NCBI GenBank assembly: GCA_035532935.1
Contig: DATKQE010000003.1
Span: forward strand, 87,221-151,220
Direction: 5' to 3'
Origin: DATJLY01 sp035532935
GTDB taxonomy: Bacteria; Pseudomonadota; Alphaproteobacteria; ATCC43930; CGMCC-115725
Length of the DNA stretch: 64,000 nt
Part shown: positions 51,062-59,893 of the stretch, piece after piece
Layout: each line of letters opens with the position of its first letter
Position numbering within the stretch: the first letter of the stretch is position 1
The notes under the pieces: generated by a model
What the model saw: the letters and a program-made list of their open reading frames with translations, nothing else
Told to the model about the DNA's origin: nothing
Database searches by the model: none
Position numbers and translations under genes: made by a program

Positions 51062-51562
51062 ATGGTGACCGACAGGACGGCGACAGCGGCCGAATTGCTC
51101 TATCGCGAGGCGCGCTGTCTCGACGAGCGGCGCTGGGACGACTGGCTCGCGCTCTACGACGATGCGGCCGAGTTCTGGGTGCCGGCGTGGAAGGGCGAGC
51201 ACGAGCCGACTGACGATCCCGCGCGCGAGGTATCGCTGATCTATACCGCGACGCGGCGCGCGCTCGAGGAACGCGTGTGGCGCGTACGCTCGGGGCAGTC
51301 GATCGCGTCGATGCCGTTGCCGCGCACCGCCCATGCCGTGTCCAATGTCCTGGTGGCGCCGGCGGCGAGGGTCGAGATCATGGCGGTCAGCTCGGTCGCG
51401 ACCACGCATGTCTACAACGTCAAGCGGCGCGAGCAGCATGTTTCCTTCGCGCTGGCCGAACACCGGCTGGCGCTCAACGCCGGGGTATGGCGGATCAGGC
51501 GGAAGAAGCTGATCCTCCTCAACGATTACCTGCCGACGATGCTCGACTTCTACACCATCTGA
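51062..51562 (+). CDS. orphan aromatic ring-hydroxylating dioxygenase beta subunit
   Basis: This 166-residue protein starts with GAGGAG before its ATG. The beta-subunit marks AAELLYREARCLDERRWDDW, LYDDAAEFWVPAW and the end RIRRKKLILLNDYLPTMLDF place it in the benzoate/anthranilate dioxygenase beta group. It differs clearly from the beta subunit at 7717-8223. No alpha subunit, ferredoxin or reductase gene is near; the partner must be elsewhere, or the gene is a remainder of a deleted operon. An AI-2E-family gene follows by 7 bases. Confidence 0.85.
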   Translation: MVTDRTATAAELLYREARCLDERRWDDWLALYDDAAEFWVPAWKGEHEPTDDPAREVSLIYTATRRALEERVWRVRSGQSIASMPLPRTAHAVSNVLVAPAARVEIMAVSSVATTHVYNVKRREQHVSFALAEHRLALNAGVWRIRRKKLILLNDYLPTMLDFYTI

Positions 51563-51569
51563 GCCGCGC

Positions 51570-52634
51570 ATGAAGCGCTCGCCGCCGCCGCGCGTTTCCC
51601 GCCTCATCGTCACCGCCGCGTTCGCGGGGCTGGGCCTGTTGATCCTTTGGGACTTCGTGCCGGCGCTGCTCTGGGCCGGGGTGTTGGCGGTGGCGACCTG
51701 GCCGCTCTATGCGCGGTTCGTCCGGCTTGCCGATGGCGGACGCGCCGGCGGCGTGGTGACGCCGCTCGCCTTCAGCCTGTTGGTCGGGGCGATATTTCTC
51801 GTGCCGCTGGCGTGGATCGCGGTCGTGCTCGGAAGCGAGGCGCTGTTCGTCGCGCGCTCGCTTCCCTCAATCGCGGCGAACGGGCTGCCCGTCCCCGCCT
51901 GGATCGGCGATTTGCCCTTCGCCGGGCACTACATCGCGTCCTGGTGGCAGGAAAATCTCGGCGATCCGCATGCCGCAGCCGCGCTGTTGGGGCGGCTCGA
52001 CCGCGGCGTCATCATCGACTGGACGCGCACGCTCGGCACGCAGCTCGCGCGCCGTTCGACCGAGCTGGTGTTCACGCTGCTGACGTTATTCTTCCTCTAC
52101 CGCGACGGCGCCGCGCTGGCCCGCCAATTCGAGGCCGTGGTGCTCGATCTCGCCGGGCCGTCCGGGCGGCAGGTCAGCGTCGACATGGTGCAGGCGGTGC
52201 GGGCAACGGTGAACGGGCTGGTGCTGGTCGGCGTGGCCGAGGGTTTGCTGCTCGGCATCGCCTATGCGGTCGTGGGGTTGCCGCATCCGGCGCTACTGGG
52301 CGCGCTCACGGGCATACTCGCGATGATCCCCTTCGGGGCCGCGGCGGTGTACATCGTCGGCGCGCTGATGCTGCTGCCGCAAGGCGGGATCGCGTCGGCG
52401 ATCGTGCTGGTTGGCATCGGCGCCGTGGTCGGGTTCATCGCCGATCACTTCGTGCGGCCGGCGCTCATCGGCGGGGCGGTGGAGCTGCCGTTCTTGTGGG
52501 TGCTGCTCGGCATTCTCGGCGGTCTGCAGAGCCTGGGGCTGCTCGGTCTTTTTCTCGGGCCGGCCATCCTCGCGGCGCTCATCGCGCTGTGGCGCGAATG
52601 GGTCGCCGCGGCTGCGGCGCCGCCCGAACCTTAG
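51570..52634 (+). CDS. AI-2E family (PerM-like) membrane transporter
   Basis: The 354-residue protein has seven or eight hydrophobic segments in the pattern of the AI-2E/PerM family: VLAVATWPLYARFVRLADG near 35, the soluble stretch about 90-170, then GALTGILAMIPFGAAAVYIVGAL and ILGGLQSLGLLGLFLGPAILAAL. The family exports autoinducer-2 or other small molecules, or acts as a Na+/H+ antiporter; which one is not decided here. Its stop codon overlaps the end of the convergent binding-protein gene by four bases. Confidence 0.83.
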   Translation: MKRSPPPRVSRLIVTAAFAGLGLLILWDFVPALLWAGVLAVATWPLYARFVRLADGGRAGGVVTPLAFSLLVGAIFLVPLAWIAVVLGSEALFVARSLPSIAANGLPVPAWIGDLPFAGHYIASWWQENLGDPHAAAALLGRLDRGVIIDWTRTLGTQLARRSTELVFTLLTLFFLYRDGAALARQFEAVVLDLAGPSGRQVSVDMVQAVRATVNGLVLVGVAEGLLLGIAYAVVGLPHPALLGALTGILAMIPFGAAAVYIVGALMLLPQGGIASAIVLVGIGAVVGFIADHFVRPALIGGAVELPFLWVLLGILGGLQSLGLLGLFLGPAILAALIALWREWVAAAAAPPEP

Positions 52635-53641
52635 ACCTTGTCCACCAACGTGTTGGTGTAGAGCGACGTCGGGTCCTTCACGTCGACGATGCCGACCGAG
52701 CGCAGCGCGTCGCAGCCCGCCTGCCACTGCGCCGGCTCGTTGCGCAGCAGGTTCTTCGCCCCATACTTGCCCAGCCAATTGACCTTGATCGACTCCTTCT
52801 GCAGCGCGACCATGGTGTCGAGATCCTTGATGCCGGGAATCTCGAAATCCTTGCCGGCGCGCTCGAAGATGGGGCGGATCGGCTTGGTCATGATCTCTTC
52901 CATCGACGATTTGAGTGCGCGCAGCACCTTGACCACCAGATCGGGCTTCTTGGCGATGGCGTCGCGCGTGCCGATGAAGACCTGGCCCGGCGCCGGCACC
53001 AGATCGTCGACGTTCAGATAGACGAGCGGCTCTTTGATGGTCCGCTCGACCGTGAAGGTGACCGAGAAGGTGCAGATGAAGCAATCGATCCGGCCCTTGC
53101 GGATCAGCTCGACCTCGCCGGGGCTGTTGCCGGCGACGATCAGCTTGACGTCGCTCTTCGGAATTTTCGCCTGGGCGCGCAGCACGTCGATATAGGTCTC
53201 GGTCGAGCCGCCGATCGACAACAGCCCGACCGTCTTGCCCTTGAGATCGGCGCCGCTCCGCACCGGCTTGTTCGCGAGGCTGATGATGTGGAAGCCGAGA
53301 TTCTTGCGCAGCGTTGCGGCGGCCAGCAAGGGCGCGTGCTTGCTCGCGACCGCGCGGATGAAGTCGATGCCCGAGAAGCGAGTGAACTGCGCTTCGTCGG
53401 CGATCACCGCCTGGAGCGCCTGCACCGTGCCGCGCCCGCCCAGCACCTTGGCGTCGAGGCCTTCCTTGGCGAAATGCCCGCCGGAATAGGCGTTCATCAT
53501 GTCGATGAAGTCGGAATCGTAGCCGAAGGGGGTGATGAGCGTCACCGGCTCGGCGGCCCGTGCATAGCGAAGGATGGCAGGAAAGCCGCTCACGGCCGCA
53601 CCGGCGGCTGTGGTGGCAAGGAATCGGCGTCGTGTCGTCAT
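52631..53641 (-). CDS. ABC transporter substrate-binding protein (NMT1/ThiY-like) with Tat signal
   Basis: The 336-residue protein starts after GGGAGGAGCGAG. The N-terminus MTTRRRFLATTAAG is a twin-arginine (Tat) signal followed by a hydrophobic core and ARA cleavage site. The mature domain starts VTLITPFGYDSDFIDMMNAY and is of the NMT1/SsuA-like group. No ATPase or permease gene belongs to this cluster, so it must share a transporter encoded elsewhere. It is the last gene of the unit that begins at 58565. Confidence 0.85.
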   Translation of the reverse strand: MTTRRRFLATTAAGAAVSGFPAILRYARAAEPVTLITPFGYDSDFIDMMNAYSGGHFAKEGLDAKVLGGRGTVQALQAVIADEAQFTRFSGIDFIRAVASKHAPLLAAATLRKNLGFHIISLANKPVRSGADLKGKTVGLLSIGGSTETYIDVLRAQAKIPKSDVKLIVAGNSPGEVELIRKGRIDCFICTFSVTFTVERTIKEPLVYLNVDDLVPAPGQVFIGTRDAIAKKPDLVVKVLRALKSSMEEIMTKPIRPIFERAGKDFEIPGIKDLDTMVALQKESIKVNWLGKYGAKNLLRNEPAQWQAGCDALRSVGIVDVKDPTSLYTNTLVDKV

Positions 53642-53703
53642 CTCGCTCCTCCCGTCTGCCGCGCTGGCGCCGCGCGGATGCTTTTGCCTATTCGATCGTC
53701 TCG

Positions 53704-54459
53704 CTAATGCATCGCCGAGCCGCCGTCGACGACCATGGTCTGCCCGGTCATGAAATCGCTGTCGTGCGCGGCGAGGAAGATGAGGGCGCCGACGAGATCC
53801 TCCGGCATTTCCTCGCGCTTCAGGCTGCGCGAGGCGACGTTGGCCGTGCGCATCGCGCCATATTCGTTCCGGCCCTTGACCACGTCGCTCAAGGTGAGGC
53901 CCGGGGCCAGGGCGTTGCAGCGGATGCCGGCCTCGCCCAGCTCGCGCGCCATCGCCCGCGTCATGGCGACGACCGCGCCCTTGGACGAGACATAGTGCAG
54001 CATCATCGGCGTGCCCTTGAACACGGTACCCGAGGCGATGTTGATGATCTTGCCATAGCCTTGCCGGCGCATCACCGGCAGCACCGCCTTGGCGCATTCG
54101 AAGGGCCCGCGCGTGTTGACCGTCACCACCCGGTCCCATTCCTCGGACGTGATCTCGAAGAACGGCTTCATCGCGATCTTGCCGAAGAGCGCGGCGTTGT
54201 TCACGAGCACCTGGACGCCGCCGAACGCTTCATCGGTCGCGCGCACCAGCGCCGCCACCGCCTGCGGGTCGGTGACGTCGCAGACCCGGCCGATCGCCTC
54301 GCCGCCGGCAGCGCGGATTTCCTTCACCACGGCGTCGGGCGCGTCGATGTCGCACACGCTGACGCGCGCGCCCTCGGCGGCGAGCGCCTTGGCGTAAGTG
54401 GTGCCGATGCCCTGTGCCGCGCCGGTCACGATCACGGACGTTCCGCTCAAGCGTGCCAT
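53704..54459 (-). CDS. short-chain dehydrogenase/reductase
   Basis: The 251-residue enzyme has the classical SDR layout: VTGAAQGIGTTYAKAL binds NAD(P), CDIDAPD with an acidic residue after strand 2 favours NAD, LVNNAALFG is structural, and the catalytic Ser-Tyr-Lys lie in NIASGT and HYVSSKGA. It ends with MTGQTMVVDGGSAMH. Substrate unknown; an alcohol or keto intermediate of the surrounding pathway is likely. It follows the luciferase-like gene by 12 bases. Confidence 0.9.
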   Translation of the reverse strand: MARLSGTSVIVTGAAQGIGTTYAKALAAEGARVSVCDIDAPDAVVKEIRAAGGEAIGRVCDVTDPQAVAALVRATDEAFGGVQVLVNNAALFGKIAMKPFFEITSEEWDRVVTVNTRGPFECAKAVLPVMRRQGYGKIINIASGTVFKGTPMMLHYVSSKGAVVAMTRAMARELGEAGIRCNALAPGLTLSDVVKGRNEYGAMRTANVASRSLKREEMPEDLVGALIFLAAHDSDFMTGQTMVVDGGSAMH

Positions 54460-54471
54460 GGGTTCCTCCCG

Positions 54472-55662
54472 CTAGTGGGTCGCCGCCGGTTCCATGCCGG
54501 CGTATTCCTTGTCGGTGAGGCCTTGCAGCGCGGGCAGCACCTCGCGCGCGAACAGCCGCAGGTTTCGCTCGGTGAGGTCGCCGGGCAGCGTTGCGAATTG
54601 CAGCACGGCGAGGAAATTCTGGAAGCCGAGCGCGCGATGGGCCGCAACGAGCTTGTCGCGCACCGTGTCGGGCGAGCCGCACAGGAATATCCCGGTCTCG
54701 ATCAGCGCTTCGATCGTCACCTTGCCGCCCTGAATCGACGGCCGCCGCACCGCGCGCATGTTCCTGAGCGACTGCTGCGAGAGATAGCCCGGCGGGAACA
54801 GCATCTCGAACGGCAGCGTCAGGTACTTGTTGAACAGCGCCTCGATATGCGGCCGTGCCTCGGCGATCGCGCGCTCGTCGCTGTCGGCGAGATAGATCGG
54901 CGCGGCCCAGCCGATCTGCTCCGAGCGCGCGGTGTAGCCGTGCAGCCGCTCCGCCGTCTGGCGATAGAGGTTGAGATAGCGCACTACTGCGGCGATCGGG
55001 CTGAAATTCTGCACATAGACATAGCGGCGCGCGGGATGGCTCGCCCACTCGATCGTCTCGGTGCTGCCGAGCGAGGGGCACCAGATCGGCGGATGCGGCT
55101 GCTGGTAGGGCCGGGGCCAGACATTGACGTATTCGAAATGATAGTGCCGGCCCTCGAAGGCGAACGGGCCGGGCTTGGTCCAAGCCTCGATCACCAGATC
55201 GTGGGCCTCCTGGAAGCGGGCATGGGAAAAGGCCGGGTTGGCGCCGAACGAGAAATATTCGGCGCCGATGCCGCGCACCATCCCCGAGATGAGCCGCCCG
55301 CCGGTGATGACGTCGATCATCGCGTGCTCCTCGGCAAGCGTGAGCGGATGCTCGCGCAAGCCGAAGGCGTTCCCGAGGATCGCGATCTTGGCGTTCTGCG
55401 TGCGCCGCGACAGCGCCGCGGCCATGACGATGGGCGACGGCATCAGCCCATAGGCGTTCTGATGGTGCTCGTTGACCGAAATGCCGTCGAAGCCCAATTC
55501 GGCGGCCAGCTCGAGTTCGTCGAGATAGCGGTTGTAAAGCTCGTGCCCCTTGACCGGATCGAAATAGGTATTCGGTAGCACCACCCAGTCGGTCCGGTAC
55601 TTCTCCTGATAGTTCATGTCGAGATAGGCATAGGGCATCAGGTGGAAGAACAACACGTTCAT
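54472..55662 (-). CDS. luciferase-like (LLM) flavin-dependent monooxygenase
   Basis: This 396-residue TIM-barrel enzyme uses FMNH2 or F420 and O2 to oxidise small organic molecules. Marks: FDGISVNEHHQNAYGLMPSP near 60-80, ITGGRLISGMVRGIGAEYF near 120, PHPPIWCPSLGSTETIEWA near 195. The long central insertion is usual for the group. Its ATG overlaps the hydrolase stop codon (ATGA). No dedicated flavin reductase gene is in the cluster. Confidence 0.88.
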   Translation of the reverse strand: MNVLFFHLMPYAYLDMNYQEKYRTDWVVLPNTYFDPVKGHELYNRYLDELELAAELGFDGISVNEHHQNAYGLMPSPIVMAAALSRRTQNAKIAILGNAFGLREHPLTLAEEHAMIDVITGGRLISGMVRGIGAEYFSFGANPAFSHARFQEAHDLVIEAWTKPGPFAFEGRHYHFEYVNVWPRPYQQPHPPIWCPSLGSTETIEWASHPARRYVYVQNFSPIAAVVRYLNLYRQTAERLHGYTARSEQIGWAAPIYLADSDERAIAEARPHIEALFNKYLTLPFEMLFPPGYLSQQSLRNMRAVRRPSIQGGKVTIEALIETGIFLCGSPDTVRDKLVAAHRALGFQNFLAVLQFATLPGDLTERNLRLFAREVLPALQGLTDKEYAGMEPAATH

Positions 55663-56438
55663 GCCGCATCCTCCCGGATGAAGCGGCGGATCTCGGCGGC
55701 GAAGCGCTGCGGCTGCTCGACCGGCATGAGATGTCCTGTTCGCGGCAGCATGACGAGGCCGGCGCCGGCGATCAGCTCCTTGAGACGCGCGCCATAGGCG
55801 GGCGGGATGATGCGGTCGTCCTCGCCCCACAGAATGCGGGTCGGCCGGTCGATGCGGTGCAGCCATTTCTCGAGCTTGGGATTGAACAGGCGCGGCTGCC
55901 AGCACAGTTTCGCCGCCTGGAACCGATTGCGGTCGGCGATCTCCTGCAATTCGGGCGTCGCGGTGAGCGACGCGTTCCACGCCTGCCAGCCGTCGCCGGC
56001 GAAAATGAGCCGCGCCAGTTCCTCAGGCGTGCAGATGAACATGTCGGCGCGCGGCACGCCCGGGACGCGGATACCGGCCGCGGCGGCGAGGATCAGGCTC
56101 TTGATGCGCGCGGTCGAGCGGATCGCCATCTCGAGCGCGGTCCAACCGCCGAGCCCATGGCCGACCACATGCACGTCCTCGAGGCCGAGCATTGCCAGCA
56201 GATCGAGATAGAGAAAGGCGAGATCCGGCACGTCGTCGATCCAGTCGAACGCATCGGAATGGCCGAAGCCCGGATGATCGGGGGCGAGCACCGTGAAATC
56301 CTGTGCCAGCGCGTCCATCGCCGGATCGGAACCGGCATATCCTTGCGCGCCGTGCAGGAACAGTACCGGCGCGCCCTTGCCGCCGCGCCGTAGATTGAGC
56401 TTCGCGCCCCGCAACTCGACGAAGGTTTCTTCGAGCAT
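55659..56438 (-). CDS. alpha/beta-hydrolase fold protein lacking the nucleophile serine
   Basis: The 259-residue protein has a typical fold: FLHGAQGYAGSD oxyanion region, DHPGFGHSD, and the His loop GHLMPVEQP; the acid is in WGEDDRI. The nucleophile elbow reads VVGHGLGGW (93-98): the Ser expected at position 95 is Gly, encoded GGG. The normal form in relatives is GHSxGG. The protein therefore cannot work by the usual Ser mechanism, unless another residue substitutes. It may be a non-hydrolytic lyase or a structural partner. Coupled to the LLM gene by ATGA overlap. Confidence 0.85.
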   Translation of the reverse strand: MLEETFVELRGAKLNLRRGGKGAPVLFLHGAQGYAGSDPAMDALAQDFTVLAPDHPGFGHSDAFDWIDDVPDLAFLYLDLLAMLGLEDVHVVGHGLGGWTALEMAIRSTARIKSLILAAAAGIRVPGVPRADMFICTPEELARLIFAGDGWQAWNASLTATPELQEIADRNRFQAAKLCWQPRLFNPKLEKWLHRIDRPTRILWGEDDRIIPPAYGARLKELIAGAGLVMLPRTGHLMPVEQPQRFAAEIRRFIREDAA

Positions 56439-56508
56439 CGCCGTCCCCGTCCTCCGCGCGCACTACGGAAAGACTACCGGCGCGCCGGTTCACCCGCAAC
56501 AGTGCGGC

Positions 56509-57435
56509 TCAACGCCACAGCCCGCGCAGCTCGGTTGCGACCACGCGCTCGTAGGGCACGTCGCCCGCGAGGACGCCGACGTCGCGGGCAAATTCATTCA
56601 TGCGGGCCACCGATGCTTCCGAGATGGCGGCGTCGTAGAAGGGAAGGTCGCGGCGGATCAGTTCGGCGATGAGCTCGGCCTCGGCCGGCGGGAAGAGCTT
56701 GCGGCCGACCGCTGTCGCGCGCGCGACATCTTCTTTCAGCGCGCGATGGGTCTTGACGATGGCGCGGACCGCGCCTGCGGCGGCTTCGGGCGACGCGGCA
56801 ATGAGGCGATCGGTCGTCGCGATCGACGCCATGGTGTAGTCGAAGCATTCCTTCGGCCCGTCGCCGCGGCGCACGTCGGCAATGACGGTGCCGTAGCCGC
56901 CGCGCACGGCGACCTCGGTTCCCATGCCGTTGGCCCAGAACCCGTCGATCTTGCGCTCCTCGAGCGCCTTCGCCGCGAATAAGCCGAAATTGACGGTGCC
57001 GCCGCCAGTGAAAGCGCCCGGCACCGGCGCGATACTGACGCCGTCGCGCACCGGATCGATGCCCGCGGCGATCAGCATCCGCTTCAGCCCCATATCCACC
57101 CATGGTGCGGCGCCGATGGTGCGGCCCTTGACTACGGAAAGATCGCCGCGCGTTCCGCCGAAATCGCGGTGCATTACCAGGAACCAGTACATGCCCTGGC
57201 CCTGCGCGCAGATGAGCTTCACGCCCTGCCATTGCGGAAAGGCCGCGAGCGCCGAATGCGCCGAGCCGCCGACGAAGTCGATCGTGCCGTCGTGCATCTG
57301 GCGGTAGCAGTTGTCGACCGGATAGACCAGCTCGAGCGTCACGTCGAGCCCTTCCTCCCGGAAGAACCCCAGCTCGACCGCGGCCGCCGCGGGGAAATAG
57401 GAGGGCGAGATAAGGTCGGGGATGGCGAGCTTCAT
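56509..57435 (-). CDS. NMT1/SsuA-like binding protein without a signal peptide
   Basis: The 308-residue protein has the solute-binding fold seen in thiamine-precursor and sulfonate binding proteins: SPSYFPAAAAVELGFFREEGLDV at the start and GSAHSALAAFPQWQGVKLICAQGQG further on. There is no signal peptide: the fold begins at residue 2 (KLAIPDLISPS). It is therefore probably cytoplasmic or exported by an unknown route. Like the binding protein at 52631, it has no permease partner in the cluster. Confidence 0.8.
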   Translation of the reverse strand: MKLAIPDLISPSYFPAAAAVELGFFREEGLDVTLELVYPVDNCYRQMHDGTIDFVGGSAHSALAAFPQWQGVKLICAQGQGMYWFLVMHRDFGGTRGDLSVVKGRTIGAAPWVDMGLKRMLIAAGIDPVRDGVSIAPVPGAFTGGGTVNFGLFAAKALEERKIDGFWANGMGTEVAVRGGYGTVIADVRRGDGPKECFDYTMASIATTDRLIAASPEAAAGAVRAIVKTHRALKEDVARATAVGRKLFPPAEAELIAELIRRDLPFYDAAISEASVARMNEFARDVGVLAGDVPYERVVATELRGLWR

Positions 57436-57441
57436 CGCAGG

Positions 57442-57828
57442 TTATTTCCCACTCTCGTCGTAATAATGAATCTCGTAGAGGAGGCAGCCGGCATCGGAGC
57501 GGAACGGTCCGTGCCAGGCGCCGGGCGGGCGGCAGGCATAGGTCGGCGCGTGGAACGGCTTGCCGCCCTTGCCGAGCGTGTCGTTGCCGACGACGAGATC
57601 GCCCGAGACGAGATACACCTCCTCCCAATGGTCGTGGACGAAGGGCGCGGTGGTGTAGCTGCCGGGCGCGAAGCGCAGGAGCCGCGTGCGGCTGCCCATC
57701 TTGCGCGTCTCGTCGAGGTCGCTCGCCAGAATTTTCTGCTGAATGCCCGGCGGATAGCCCGCGATCGTCTCCCAGCCGCTTTCCATGTCGACGGGGCGGA
57801 ACTCGAGGTGCGGCTTGTTCATCGGCAT
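57442..57828 (-). CDS. cupin-domain protein
   Basis: This 128-residue protein is one cupin barrel. Motif 1 is APFVHDHWEEVYLVSGDLVV, with His, His and Glu ligands for a metal. Motif 2 is APTYACRPPGAWHGPF with the last His. ChrR-like anti-sigma or small dioxygenase functions are possible. It lies between a binding-protein gene and the isochorismatase gene; its role in the cluster is unknown. Confidence 0.85.
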   Translation of the reverse strand: MPMNKPHLEFRPVDMESGWETIAGYPPGIQQKILASDLDETRKMGSRTRLLRFAPGSYTTAPFVHDHWEEVYLVSGDLVVGNDTLGKGGKPFHAPTYACRPPGAWHGPFRSDAGCLLYEIHYYDESGK

Positions 57829-57842
57829 CGGCGCGGTTCCCT

Positions 57843-58565
57843 CTATTGCGCTGCGGCTGCGGCCGGATCACGGCCGTCGGTGGCGTTGCGCTCGAGACAG
57901 GCGACCACCATGTCGGTCGGCATGATATCGCCGAAATTGAGATAGAAGGCGGTGAGCGAGGCATTGTGCTCGGCGTCAGTGGTGGCGGCGTTGCCGTCCG
58001 TCACCATGATGGTCTTGAAGTTCATCATCATCGCATCGCGCGCCGTCGATTCGCAGCACACGTTGGTGACGGTGCCGGTGACGATCACGCTGTCGATGCC
58101 GCGCCCGCGTAGGATGCGGGCGATGTCGGACGAGCCCGGCAGGAACGCGCTGAACCGCTCCTTGTCGATGACGAGGTCATCGGGCAAGGCTTCGAGCTCG
58201 GGCCACAATTCATATCCCTTGCCGCCGGGGGTGAGCGCGCCGATGCGCTTTTCGGCCGCCGCCGGCGTCAGCATCCCGTAATAGGTCGACCACGCCGTCA
58301 GTGAATCCGGCGTGAAGCGCGTCTTGACCCAGACGACGGTGCCGCCGGTTGCGCGCAGCATGCGGGCGATGCGGTTGATGTTGGGCACGATCTCGGGCGC
58401 CGTCGCGCATGGCGAATGGCCGACGCCAGGCAGCATGAAGGCGTTCTGCATGTCGATGACGACGAGCGCGGTTCGGCGCGGATCGAGGTCGTCGAAGCAA
58501 TGCGGCTTGCCGCGCCGCGCGATGATCCGGTCGACGACGGATGGGGGGATCGAGACCTGGTGCAT
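57843..58565 (-). CDS. isochorismatase-family (cysteine) hydrolase
   Basis: The 240-residue enzyme starts after GGAGGACAACC. The catalytic triad is Asp in TALVVIDMQNAF, Lys in GTVVWVKTRF and Cys in GTVTNVCCESTARDA. Members hydrolyse amides such as maleamate, N-carbamoyl compounds and nicotinamide. In this cluster an amide-bond step is plausible beside the amidase on the other strand. It heads the minus-strand unit and is divergent from the FAD monooxygenase gene, 93 bases away. Confidence 0.88.
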   Translation of the reverse strand: MHQVSIPPSVVDRIIARRGKPHCFDDLDPRRTALVVIDMQNAFMLPGVGHSPCATAPEIVPNINRIARMLRATGGTVVWVKTRFTPDSLTAWSTYYGMLTPAAAEKRIGALTPGGKGYELWPELEALPDDLVIDKERFSAFLPGSSDIARILRGRGIDSVIVTGTVTNVCCESTARDAMMMNFKTIMVTDGNAATTDAEHNASLTAFYLNFGDIMPTDMVVACLERNATDGRDPAAAAAQ

Positions 58566-58658
58566 GGTTGTCCTCCGCGAGCGGGCTTTGAAGCTTGACA
58601 GACCGCGGCGCCGCATTCAAGAACGCTAGGCCCCGTGGCGCGCGGGCGGAAGAGGTCC

Positions 58659-59888
58659 ATGGCGGACGATGATCGACGCGTTCTGATCGCGGGCGGCGGG
58701 CCGGTCGGGCTGCTCGCGGCACTGCTCCTGGCGCGCCGCGGCATCGCCGTGCGGGTGTTCGACGCCAATGATGGCCCGCAGGCCGACCCGCGCGCCGCCA
58801 CCACCCATCCCGCGACGCTCGAACTGCTCGGCGCGGCCGGGCTCGTCAATGACATGGTCCGCGTGGGGCTCGTCGCGCCGGTGGTGCAGTTCTGGGACCG
58901 CCCGACCGGCACGATGGTGGCGTCGTTCGATCACGCGCTCATCAAGGACGACACGCGCTATCCCTTCGTCGTGCAGTGCGAGCAGTTCAAGACCGCGCAG
59001 CTCATCCTCGGCCGGCTGGCGCATCTTCCGGGGGTCGAGCTTCTGTGGGGCCACGAGGTCGTCGCGGTCGCCCAGCACGGCGATCGGGTCGGCGTTGAGG
59101 TGCGCGGCTTCGATGGTCGGGTCGCGCGCCACGACGGCGCGTTCCTGATCGGCGCCGATGGCGGCCGCAGCGCCGTGCGCAAGGCCTGCGACATCGAGTT
59201 CGAGGGCTTCACCTGGCCCGAGCGCTTCGTCGTCCTGACGACCAGCTTCGATTTCGCGGCCTCGCGCGGCTATGGGCCGCGCAGCTACTTCGCCGATCCC
59301 GACGAGTGGTGCAACTGCTTCAAGGTCGCGGCCGACGGCCCGCCGGGCCTGTGGCGCACGGTATTCCCGACCCGGCCCGGCGAAACCGACGACGACGTGA
59401 TGAGCGACGGTGCCGTCCAGGCGCGGCTGCAGAAATTCTTCCCCGCGCCGCGCCCCTACGACATCGTGCACCGTAACCTCTACGTCACCCATCAGCGCGT
59501 CGCCGCGCGTTTCCGCCAGGGCCGCGTGCTGCTCGCGGGCGATGCGGCCCATGTCAACAATCCGATCGGCGGCATGGGCCTCAACGGCGGCATCCAGGAC
59601 GCGGCGAATCTGGCGGAGAAGCTCGCGCACGTTCTGCTCGACGGCGCGCCCGAACGCCTGCTCGATCTCTACGACCTTCAGCGCCGCACCGTCGCGGTCG
59701 AATTCGTGCAGCAGCAGTCGATCGAGAACAAGAAGCGGCTCGAGGCGCGCGATCCCGCGCTCCGCCGCACCAACCTCGCCGAGCTGCACGCGATCTCGCT
59801 CGATCCCGCGCGGGCGCGGCAGTTCCTGCTGCGCAGCTCGATGATCGCCATGCAGCGCCGCGCCGCCGCCATCGCCCTTGAGGAGTGA
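58659..59888 (+). CDS. FAD-dependent aromatic-ring monooxygenase (PHBH fold)
   Basis: The 409-residue enzyme begins with the FAD dinucleotide site VLIAGGGPVGLLAALLLARRG, then the DG motif FLIGADGGRSAVRK near 165, and the GD motif VLLAGDAAHVNNPIGGMGLNGGI near 290. The family hydroxylates phenols or N-heteroaromatic rings with NAD(P)H. A GTG start at 58635 would add eight basic residues; the ATG is preferred because GGAAGAGG precedes it. The amidase ATG follows its stop codon by five bases. Confidence 0.88.
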   Translation: MADDDRRVLIAGGGPVGLLAALLLARRGIAVRVFDANDGPQADPRAATTHPATLELLGAAGLVNDMVRVGLVAPVVQFWDRPTGTMVASFDHALIKDDTRYPFVVQCEQFKTAQLILGRLAHLPGVELLWGHEVVAVAQHGDRVGVEVRGFDGRVARHDGAFLIGADGGRSAVRKACDIEFEGFTWPERFVVLTTSFDFAASRGYGPRSYFADPDEWCNCFKVAADGPPGLWRTVFPTRPGETDDDVMSDGAVQARLQKFFPAPRPYDIVHRNLYVTHQRVAARFRQGRVLLAGDAAHVNNPIGGMGLNGGIQDAANLAEKLAHVLLDGAPERLLDLYDLQRRTVAVEFVQQQSIENKKRLEARDPALRRTNLAELHAISLDPARARQFLLRSSMIAMQRRAAAIALEE

Positions 59889-59893
59889 AGCCC

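Noticed and set aside
53560..55578. 672-codon plus-strand frame across the SDR and LLM genes
   Set aside because: It runs antisense to two well-supported genes, and the product is a charged, low-complexity-like sequence with no recognisable domain.
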